Source: Acanthaster planci
Taxonomy: Eukaryota; Echinodermata; Asteroidea; Valvatida; Acanthasteridae
NCBI RefSeq assembly: GCF_001949145.1
Contig: NW_019091361.1
Span: 2,310,579 to 2,374,578 of the forward strand
DNA length: 64,000 bases
Direction: 5' to 3'
The notes under the pieces are model-generated. The model searched no databases, had not been told where the DNA came from, and saw only the letters and a list, made by a program, of their open reading frames with translations. A program made the translations under genes and the position numbers. The stretch's first letter is position 1; every line of letters starts with the position of its first letter. Below, piece by piece: positions 23,201 to 35,200 of this stretch.

Positions 23201-26200
23201 CGAGGCCTTAAGACAATATGAAGTGGTTACGGAAAACGGTAACCAGCCAGAAAACAAAGTGTTTTGGGATGGCTTTCCAAATTTCATTGAACTGTGAATA
23301 AAGCAATCCTTGTATTTCAAGGGACACTTTCTCTGCCAGGTTTTATAACTTACCAATCTAAGTCCTTGCAACGCTCATCTGAACGCTCCAAATCTTGCTC
23401 TGTAACAGTGAGTTTCCTAAAAACCTTTTCCCACAAAAAAAAGAAAGAAGATGAGATTACCAAACAACTACACACCCACCATCAGCCTTATATAAATTGC
23501 AACAACGCACATTCACAAAGGTCAACAACGCATTAGCAACAACCTGCCAGCAAGGCACATAGAATGCAAAGCAGTACAACTGTCACCCTTATGACAGACA
23601 GAACCAACGTTTGGAGAGGGCGCTAGTGCTTAATAACTCATGGAACGTGCAAACATGTGCTCAATCAAAATTTTCCCCCAAAATGTCCAGGATTAACTCT
23701 GAATTCTTTCACCATTGAAAACACTGCCAATGATTTGACATTGCACTTTTTAATGCCTTTTATACCAAATAGTGCAACAGACAACTGAAACGAAATGACC
23801 AAACAGTATTGACCGGTAACTATACAGACATGTACTGGAACAGTAAATAAGCACGTGCACATTAACATAAAGTATGCAAATCTATACACACAATAGGAAA
23901 AAAAATAATAAAAACCACAACATTTAAAGGTAGAGTCTATCATTTGCAACTTGAGTGACAAAAGTTTACTCGAAAATCACTCTGTTTGAAGATGTTAGGG
24001 GACTACATTCCACATTACTGTAGATAATCTCTAATACGCAAAACAAAACTTTGCTTATTTTTGACGTCATCATGATGTCACAAAAGAAAGTATCTACTAC
24101 ATTGTCTCTCAAATGCCCCGCAAAAATAATTTTCATTTCAACAAGCAGAATAAATAATGAAAAATGAAATAATTAATAAAAATTAAGTGATGATGTCATC
24201 ATGAGGTCATGCTAAGTTTCATCAATTTAAAGATGAACACAAATTTATATCTCAATTGGACTTGTAATTTTGAAGTTAGGCCCCCCCCCGTTCTGCTTCC
24301 GATTACATGCCTCTCAAAAATAGGGTCGGTAGATTGGAACTTTGGGGTGGTTCAAATTTTTGTGCTGAAAAATTGTCTCAAAACGTGATAAAAACATGCC
24401 TTAATCTATGTAAAAATGTCTACAGTCGACAATCCACAAGAATTATGGACAATTAACACAGTGCTATTCAGGCAATCACGACAGCAAACTGGCCAACAAC
24501 GTCCATGTATCGCGTGGTAAGCATGATGATGCATCAAGACATCTTTTCAAAAATAGCGAATGTAAGTATGAAAACATATAAAAACAAGCATTTTAACGTG
24601 AGAAAGGGTTGTTGAAAGGTGTTTTGTGAAGACAGAAAAGACATCAGGATTAATTTTTTAAATTTTCTTTATTTTGTTAAATTTGTTTTCTAACTCACCG
24701 CTGAAAGTTTTTAGGTCGTGCCAATAAATTAGGGTCAGTAGGGAAACCGGAAGCAGAAGTATTTTGGGAGGCCTTACTGACCTAAGAATTGACCAATAAT
24801 GACTTATAACTTGTGAAGATGGCATTATGACATCAATGTTCGGTTCACATCTTCGGCCTAAGGTTTTTACATGTACTTGGTGAAGTTTGATCAAGTTTGA
24901 AGATTTAAAAGTGGCTGAAATGCCATCGAGCAAAGTCACATGTACAAAATCTATGGGATTCGGGGGGAGACAAAATTGGAAAAAGAAAAAACCCATAAGA
25001 TCTTGAAAAAAACAATGGCTTCCCTGCAGCTTGCAGAAAAGCCAATGGCAAATGATGGACTCCACATGGACTGTACATCTACATGTGCAAAACAGGTTGA
25101 GGGATTTTAATATTTGGACAAAATATTTGGAACAGATCAGCCTTGGCCACCAGGCACTTTTCTTGAATCTGCCAACTCCAACCACTCAAAATCAGTCCAA
25201 ATCCAACCCAGAGCCAATAGCTCTACTGAAAGACCTAACTGACATCTGAAGTTTTTCATCCCAACCCTGTTTTCATATCAAGTACACAATGCTTCGACAT
25301 ATAATTCTCCAGAACCCGTGCTGAAAATCAGGAGTTAGACTTTGGCAGATAATGGCATCAAAGCATATACAATATCCGAATGATATCCGTACCAAAATAT
25401 CAGCCCGAATCTGTTGCACATTACGTTACCTCATCGTACAAAAATTTATTGTGGTCAGCTGCAGCTTTCTCTTTAAGAAGCTCCTTCTCCAGATGTGCGA
25501 TCTTTTTTTACATTTTTAAGTTGATGTCCACACATGAAAGCGATGGCAAGGAACAAGGAAATGTCCCCCCCCCCGCAAAAGGGGGGAAAACAAAACAGAC
25601 ACAAGGTTAATACAAGTGAGAATTTAAAAAAGGCAGAGGTTTTGGGGGTTTTGTACCTCATCGTATTTACGGTCAGACTCTTCGGCCGCCTCTTTGTACG
25701 ATCGCACTTTTGTCTCAAGTTCATTGATCTGGACGGTGGGTGGGGGAAGGAGGGCAGGGGTGTGTCCGTTTTGGCAGGCAGTTGGAGTTCGACCGGGTAG
25801 TAACAGATTTGAGCCCGAGCAGACGACAGAGTCCCCATTCATGGCGAGGATAGGAGTCGTCCAGGAAAGTGAGCATCCAACATGGCAGGAATGATGCAAA
25901 GGAAGGAGGTGAACAATCAAACAGTTGGGAGAATGGAAGTTGGAATTGAAAAGGAAAAGAAAAACATAAAAAGATGAAATCAAAAGCAGCAGTAATATAC
26001 TGACAGAAAAGGAAAATTACATTTCAACAATACTGTCAAGGAAAATCAGGAAAGCATAAAACAGAAAAGCAAGACGACTTCATCAAAAAGGAAAAGTGAA
26101 ATGACCTTTGACCTGCTGCACACCATTTGTTACATAATGACCATTCATAGGCAAAATTTCAAAGGGAGCTAGGCGTGCTGACGCTTTAGTGTTAAATAAT

Positions 26201-29200
26201 ATTTTTCAATGCTCTTAGTAGTGTATCTTTCCTTTCAGTTTCATTCCAGGCTTAAACATTCCAAACGTGATATCTTTAATCACTTTTAAATTATTCAACA
26301 CTGCTACTTGTAATTTTTCAAGCTTTTCCCATTACTAGCTTTTTTTTAGACTTTCCAATAAATGTTCTACTATGGCAAAAACCTGTTTACTCCAGAGAAT
26401 TCATCAATTTCTTTCTCTTCCAATTCTGACCTGTGCTCCCTTTCTATGGTGCCATATCACATTCATGCAGCACATTCAATAAAGCAAGACAGACCTAAAT
26501 GACCTAAAGGTACACGTAGCAACAAGGAAAGAGACGAAGTAATCAAAGATTTACACCTGTCTTGACCGCTCCATTGATACAATCAAAAGGTGGACCAAAT
26601 TACTGAAAACTGTACATGCGCCAATGTACAATTTTAGGCCACGTTGTGGGCATCAGTCCTGACAATTAGGTAACTCCATTTCAGAGGGTGTGTCTACTGG
26701 GAATTATACTGATCGCACTTAAAGTATTTGTTTACAGGAGATATATTTTTGGAAAATGGTAAAATATTAAAATTGTATATCACTGTAGTTACAAGTAATG
26801 TACTCTTGGACTGACAGCAACCGGGTGAATCTTACCCACGGGTCTAAATTTTACTGCTGTGGCTAAATGCTTTTCTAGACAAACTGTTAGTCTTAATGGT
26901 ACAGCACACGAGAAAAAGAAAATGGAATAAGATGTCTTTTGCCTCCTTTCACTAGGCGACAGTCATCAAAACCAAAAAGTGCAATGAAACATGAATAAAT
27001 ACTTTTCTTAAAACAGGTCTAATATCTGTGTGATATCAATATTCAATGGCATTCAAAAGTTTTGGCATTGCAACTGTCTATTTTTGTACATGATCCAATC
27101 CAATTATCTAGCAGATTATTCTACGAAAACTGTGACCTTATTGAAGCTCTGGCCCCGTTTGAATTCAAGGCCACGGATCAGCCAAAATTCACCTTTGAAA
27201 ATCTCGGTGACTGTAATTTTTGGATAAGTAGTCTCAACTCCAAATGCACTGCGTCTAAGGTGAAAAAGGAGACTTTCCTTGTTTAAGTGGATTGGAAAAA
27301 TTGGCGTTTCATTGTTTGACAGCCTTTCCACAGGTACAAACCTTGTCATCATCAGCCATGCCCCTAGTTTCAAGTGCCTTGGTTGCCCTGAACAAGGAAA
27401 GGAAAAAAAAGAGAGAACAAGAGAAGAGGAAACCTCATTAAACACTCTACACCATAATAGACTACACTGACGAACTGAGACAAAAAAAACCACTAACATT
27501 CCTCTGTACGTTACAAAAGGAAAAGGTAATTTTATAAACAGAGACATGAAAAAGGAACTGGTTCTTGTCTTTATGATACATTCATTCACCAAACACGCAC
27601 GTACACATATGGCACGTACATGTGTGTACACGTACATTTACATTTCACAGTTTTATTTCCTGTCGCAATTTTGGCATTATTTCCCTTTTGAAATACCTCA
27701 TGCTTGTATTGATCCAGAAATGATCACACATAGTGCTGGAATTTACACTACTTTGATAAACAACAGGTGTCAGTTACTCAGGCCACAGTTGATAGTGAAA
27801 CAGGATCATTATTATAATAAATTCATGGGTTATGCCTGGAGAAGGTAGCCATGACTACCTGCTCCTGCAGTCTGTGACTAATATAGGAATAATTATAGAT
27901 TCACAAGAGTCCATGCATATGTCTGGACACAAGCACATGAGACAGAATCAATGGATAGGAATCACACACTGCTCGTCAATTAAGGGTAATAAATGTACCC
28001 TATCTTCACAAAGAAGCCATACACTATGGCCCCATAATTCGTGTACTCTCCACGATGGTGCTGGTGTGTACATACCGTACATGTATGCACGGTACATGTG
28101 CTTGTGACTGTACACAATATGAGCACTTGATTTCACAGAGATTTAATCCAGCCAAAGAGAATAGTCATTCACAACAGTAAGTGTACAAATACTGCACCTT
28201 CACACTGCTCTGGCTGTCTACTACATAAACCTATGCATACCGTTCATTATGTAAACATACACACACACCCAAAGCCCGAGTAGCAGCCAGGGCAACATGT
28301 AATTTATTGCACGCACATGATAGGTTGGGTTTACATGTCCAATACACACTGTAATAACATTACCATACAGGCTCCCAATATGGCATGTACAATGCATCAG
28401 CCTATTTACTGTTGCACTCGTAATGTACACGTATGATAACATGGGCGTGTTCATTTCAGTTTCAATGTGAAAGTACAGGCACACATTTACATGTAGTAAT
28501 ACAAGTTTCACAGCTCAGCGTGCATACCTGCCTGAAGGTGTCTCCATAATGTATGATACACACACATATATCCATGGGGGTAATACGACCTGCTCTTCAA
28601 TTCATGTACATGTACATGTACATGTAGCTGTCAATTTTTTTATATTTTTGTTGACAGACTTTGCTTCATACTTCAAGCAACCACAAAATTGTGGTAAATT
28701 TGACAACATTTATTTAGTTGAAATGTGATGAACTTCTGCAAAGCCGCAATGTTACTATTGATATGAAGTCATGATTTTGCATTCATGTCCATGTCTGGTA
28801 CCTGCAGTACATATACAATGTATAGGTAGTACATGAACCGGCCTTGAGGCCAACAGATACAAATTGATCTAGAAAATGTCTTTGTTCCGACTTATGATGG
28901 CTGGCAAAGAACACTGGCCAGAAAAGAACACTGGCAAAAAGCTATATGATTGCATTGACCTCTACCCTCAACCCAAGATAAATTTGAACCAAATTTGTCA
29001 TCAGGCACATTCAATTTTTCTTGACAGACAGAAGAGGACTTTCAAGATGGATTATATGTTGATTTGGCAGTAATAAGATTTTTATGATTTGAATACAGGA
29101 AGCATGGCTTTACATGTACGTAGTCGTACATGTTACGGTATCTTTCCACCTCCTCTGTAGCAGTAAGAGGGAGAAATTTCAGTGTGTTGAATATTCAGTT

Positions 29201-32200
29201 TATGCTAATAGCATTTCCAGATTTATGAGCCAAATATGATGTCATTCAAGGTACAAGTAGAACGGGAGTGTCCTTGCAGCTTTGAGTACATGTACAATAT
29301 AATGTACTGTACATGTATATACTGGTAGTGTCTCACATTTTCCACGTTTGGAGTAAGTTCCACTTTATGCTTGGTTTTCATTTCAGACAGAAAGTGCCCC
29401 TGCTTGATGCTCCATGTCCTCCGTAAACAAGTACAAAATGTAAGTTTGTTATTCATGGCAAGCAATTAAATTTTATGTGGTGTTGACATTCTATATGGTC
29501 TTAGAAATGCACGTACATGAACATACCCTGTTTGGTCAAGGACCATTGTTTGACAGCAAGGAAATATCAGGGTTATGTTGTTGTTTCTCTCTTTTTTTCA
29601 CAATTTCACTTTTATTTTTGGACGACAGTTACTTTCAACAATGAAGTGTGGGTTCCTTCAATTTGTCTGTCCAAGAATGTGGCTTTTAAGCAGTATCATT
29701 CCGATTGTTAGCTCACGTACACATGTACATGTACGGTACCAGCAACATTACTTATTCATAAAAGCAGTCTTGAGGAGTTACCTGGTAATCCCATAACCTT
29801 CACCTGAATGATTCTGTACAGGAGGCCAGGCTTATTCAGCCTCCCCACAAACTAAAACGTGAAGGACACTGAACAACACCATGTAAGGTTCCCTGATTTG
29901 ATGAGGAGAGTTACAATAAATGGCAAGGACAGGAAAAAAGTTCTGCAAGCCCCTAGCCCTCCATGGCAACTCCCAATCCATAACAGACACCAATCACAAT
30001 ATAATGCTGACAAGTGATAGTTCAAATGAATGGAAACAGAAGCGGAACATCACATTTATGTAGCTGAAATGAAGGTCGTTATTGTCCAGTACATATGGAT
30101 TTTTTTTTAAAAACAGACAAAATCGGACTGGTTGTTATTGTCGTTGTCACACAACACACAGAGACTATTTAAGCAATCTGACCACAGCAAGGCCACAAAA
30201 ATATTTCAGACATGAGTCCAACCCCCCCCAAAAAACCACAAGCCACACACCAACTCCTGGCCAGACTCTTATCAGACAAGGGAAATACTTTCCTGTTGGG
30301 CTTGAATGAACCGGGCATCCAAGAAATTCCGGGCTACAGTCAGCTTCGTGGATTCCACACACTTCCTGGCACCCTACATGTACATTACCACTTTTTGGCC
30401 CCCCATCTCCCACGCTTGGACATCCGTGATGTATGCACAGGTCACTCAACTATAACTAACCAAGGAATGAGATTAATAGACATGCCATCCCAGTCCATAT
30501 TCTGTTTTTTATTCACCAAAAATCCCCTCCCCTTTTTTTCCCAATGAGGGTCAACGCTCAATACACATACCAATTTGTGGTGTCAGTGTCACAAATGAGT
30601 TAACACCTTCAGCAGTGACCACAGCTGTGGCCTGGAGATTCCCACACTGCCAAATGTCTCATATTCTTGCCTCCCGGGCCCTTTTGTTCCAGTCTCAAAT
30701 ATGAGCCCAGTGGTCCTGTGTTTGCTAAGTATCAAGCAGGTCGGCCTCAGTTTGATTTCACATTCCGGTTATCATAGTCAGGGTTGTACATACCGATATG
30801 TACCGAAACAGGTTGCTGAACGAGGTGTGCTGATCCTGCTTGTGTCACAAATGAGTACACAGGATCCAAGAACATGCAGGCGCAAACAGCTTTGACCTTC
30901 TGGTCAGTTATTTTTTGTCTCCTTGGTTCAGTAGAAATCTCTCTGAGATCTTCACTGTTCTCGTGCTAGGTACATCTTTGTGTATACATATGTACATGTA
31001 CAAAGTCCCTGTGAACCCGTGAACTCTGACACTCCCCACCTCTACTCCATATAATACCTAGCTGTCTAATAAACAGTGCCACTTTTGTTCCCTTACAGAA
31101 CCAATAAATCAAACTGGGTACTACACAGAACCATACAGACTGATGTACATGTACATATGTACATGTACTGTAGACTGCTAAAATACATACATGTACAACC
31201 AAAGCGCTTTTGTGATGCAAAACCACAAACCACAAAATGCCACTCCAGTTCAGGATAAAAAGAGGTCAAATTGAGCAAGTCCTACAGAAAGGGCACTAGC
31301 GTATGCCGTACATGCCATTAATTCTACAACAACAACAAGTCCTACCATATGTGTATTTTCCTGGAAATAAATGTATATATGGTATGCCGCAATGTGAATT
31401 CTATGACCTTGTCCTCTCCACTGCTGCTAATGAGACCCACCTTGGGATTTCCCAGTGATAAAACTAATTTGAAGTATCCTTCCATTCCAGAGAAAGATTT
31501 GATGTGTCTCAGCCATCACTTTATCGTTACCGGTGCATGTAAATAAAGACAGTTTATCATGACTTAAAATCTGATTGATGACGAACCCTCATCAAATTTA
31601 ACAACATTCTGGGTTTAAAAGTCTTTGCATAATCATCAGGATGCACATGCGGTTATAAAATGAGTGCGAAAATCACCCCCTCCAGACAAATCCTTCCTTT
31701 CTTGCACTGTGGAATTTTGCAGGTGATCCCTTGGTCAACTGTACACATCCCCAAGACACCATGGAGAATCAAATTATGCAAACTAGCCAAGACATTGCAA
31801 GGGTGCATGCAATCAGGAGATGGCCTGTTATGTACGCTACAGGAACAGCAACCCTAACTAAATAACCCTGACATTTACCGACATTATTGCGCGTTAAAGG
31901 CACGGACGAAAAATTGTGCGCCCGAGTTCAACACAGATTCAACGATGTTGGCTCAGGTTCAGTGCGTACTGGTAGCATGATCTTGAGATCTAAACTATTT
32001 TTGCTATGCAAGGCAAAAACATAAAAAAAAGGAAGGCAGCAGTAGGAACATATGTCTCCAAAGCAAAATTCCCCCCCCCCAGACTATAATGACACAGTGC
32101 ATGAAGCATATCAACTAGGGCAAGTAAACCATAAGCAACGACTCCATTCATATCTAATCTCACTGCAGTTAAGCCATTCCTGTCCTAAGAGGAAGGCCAA

Positions 32201-35200
32201 GCCACAATAGCAAAGTAAATGGACAGGTGAGTTCAAAGTCTGGTCTGCAAATGCATATTTAAATTGTAAAGTACATGCCACATGGGGCACAACAGGAAAT
32301 TCCAGTGAGTTGATTTTCTGTGACCCTGTCTGGGGCACTGAAGCTTTGCTGTTTTGAGTTAGAAGTTCTAGCAATGTTATGCAGGCTTGGTAGAGCATGG
32401 GGGGGTTGCACGTCCCCAACACAAAGCCAACCTGCACAATGATTATAGGATCAGGAAATTTCTTCTCTGTACAAAGTAGCTTTTGCTGTTGACAAGGGGT
32501 CATCAGGGTTCTTACTTTGACCCTGGTGATGGAGACTTGAATGCATTCATTCCTCAATCCAGCCTACACAATATAATGGGGTGGGGTGCTTGAATGGGCT
32601 CAGGAAAGCAAACACCATACCAGTCCACAATGTCTGCTGTGTGCCACATGAGCATGCCACACTGGGGGTTAGGCCATGCTGTTCACACTGTAGCCAGCAT
32701 GACGCTACTTTCAGGCCAACTGAGGCACGCATTATTCATTGGACATGAACACATAGGCCATGGAATCCAATCAATACTTTGGCAGGCTTCAAAGCACAGA
32801 GGACAGCATGGATGCACACACATATAGTGCATCTCATAGGGTAATTTTACTGTTAGCCTCATTGTTAGCAATTCAGACATACCTAAAACCAAACCAAAAA
32901 AATAGTTGCCATAATTACAGACATGTATATGTTCATGTGAACATCTCTTTTTAAATTTAAAAGGAAAACGCTGCTTTCATTTTCCACATCTTTCATTTTC
33001 TTCATAAATAATTGTAAAGTTATCCAAACATCAAAAGAAAAATTGACAAGGATTGGTTTCACTTATCCAAGCAGACCTCTGAGGACTTGTATTTCTGTGC
33101 CAACTAAATAACCTCATCAGGACCACCCAACCATGCTGTCCAATTCATAAAAGATGCCTGCATTCACCCTTTTTGTATACATGAAAGGGGCCCAGTTGGG
33201 CGCATGTGGGTAAATGGCTCACCAGGCTCAAAAGGGGTACCTGAAAATAACAGGGTTTTGTATTGGAGGTCTTTTACAACAGACAGAAATTCCATGACAG
33301 GACATTCCTTTGGGGGTTGCAAGGTGGAGGGGCAGGGTATGGACACTTCAATATACCAGTGCAACCTTTAGAGGTACATGTATGGTACATGTACCTACAC
33401 ATGCCCTTGACATAGCTACTGTAGATACACAGTAAATATTTGAAATATTTTCAAAAGCTTATGAAAATATGCCACTGGGTATGAGAGGAACCTGAGATTT
33501 CTTGCTTGGAATTCTAAGAGTGGCACTCGAAATGTATCCTGGTGCACATCCTGAGACAGGAGAGCACCAACTCTTGCAAATTACTCTGACCAGTAGAAAA
33601 GAAATTGAAACTTTCTGTTTTAGGAGTTGGGGGTTAAGGGTCAATTTAAAGATCAGCCACTTGTAGTACATCCACAGGGAAAAAAAATTGGTGGTAAGAG
33701 AATTAAACTGCATATAAAGAGAACAACCCAAGCTTTGCATGTACGTTTGAGTTGCACGTGCACATTAACATGTACATTAACATGTACATGTACCTGTACA
33801 TGCACCTGCACATGTACAATTGTGCATGCGGGTACATGTAATACTGAAACTGTAGGCCAGTGTGTTGTTAAAGAGGTAGGGAAAAGCTTCAAATATTGCG
33901 ACATCTAGGGTTTCGGAGGTAGACTGGCCATCCACAAACCAGTGTACATTTAATTTACACCTGTATCTGCCAAAAGTCAACACAAGAGAAACGAGAGGCA
34001 ATTTCTGTCCACCATCAACTGGGCAGATTTCAGAACCATGCAAGGTCAAATTTTGTGTTGGGTTGATGACGTACATGTACATGTGTACATATACCAGTAC
34101 ATGTAATGGGGAGATAGGCATAACAGGTATGCATGAAGCATGCATGAAGATACATGTAAGCTGGCATTGCTGCGGCCAAAAATGCATTCAAACAAGGAGT
34201 TCTGGTGGCGTGCAGAAAATGCACATTAAAAATTTGTCTCTAAGATGCATGATAAACCTAAAATCTTACTCTAGTCTTAGCTGGCCAAAATGATTGTGAG
34301 ATTTGTTTGAAATGACGGAATACAAGACGTTGAAGGTGGAGTGGAACATACATGTAACTTCTGTGGAATACACATGGAGTGCACTCATGTTCACATGCAG
34401 CGGCAACAGACTATGCATATAAAAATTATGCTAGAGAATAACAAGGTCAGTATTATAGCAGAACCCAGACCTGAATCTTACATGTAGGCTGAATCGTGGG
34501 CTACCTTGAACATGCATGAGTGTACATGTGAAGCTTCTAGAAAAGACAGCAACCCACATGCGTGCTTGTTTATCGAGTCTACAGTTTTCAATGTGTCAAA
34601 GAAAAAGAGATAAACCCGTATCAGGTTCTTCTCGTGAAAGTGAGTGGATTAATTCCTATGAAAGTAACTATAATTTACTTGACGATGAATAAGGAGGATG
34701 GCACAGAGCCTGTCAGTGTTGCGGGGCTGCTGTGGCAGTCCCAAAAACAAACCTGGTGGTGGTCCAGCAGCACCATACACCAGCAGCTGCAACATAACAC
34801 AAGCAGTCCGCGAGGCTTATGTGTCACTTTTCTAAATTTGAAGTGCTTTTGCAGACACTGGATATTTTTTGGATGCAGTCCTCCAAGCATCCTTGGCATA
34901 TTACTTATCTGTGACAACCAGGAAGGTTTAAAATCTACCCTTAATGCGTTGTCCAGGAACAATCAATTCTACGCATTATTGCATGGAAACCTCGCTACCA
35001 CGTCTTAAGTGAATGAGACTCCTGTCTGAACTGCACAAGACTGGGATATGTTTTAGGTTATGACCAAAACACAACAAATCATGCACTTAAACTTAATGTA
35101 TGGAACAATCAACGAAATGTACAAGAACCATATAAGAACACTGCATTTTGAAGATGCTTCTACTACGAGACATGTGAGCGAAGATGCACCGTGTTTACAG

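Noticed and set aside
24658-25185. 175-codon minus-strand frame, the longest in the window
   Set aside because: Low-complexity Phe/Cys-rich translation across repeat-like intron DNA; no recognisable domain.
26390-26436. Minus-strand SELEEKEIDEF, coiled-coil-like, before a GTAAAC
   Set aside because: The exon would be 40 nt, two residues short of the required register, and the acceptor has no pyrimidine tract.
26565-26610. A 46-nt segment between TTTTCAG and AG/GTGTAA that fits the phase needed for exon 4
   Set aside because: The translation (SNLVHLLIVSMERSRQ) lacks the charged heptad pattern of tropomyosin. The segment at 27342-27387 fits length, phase and homology.
27116-27637. 173-codon minus-strand frame
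   Set aside because: It runs through the pyrimidine tract of micro-exon 4 and reads the exon in the wrong frame; the composition is random.
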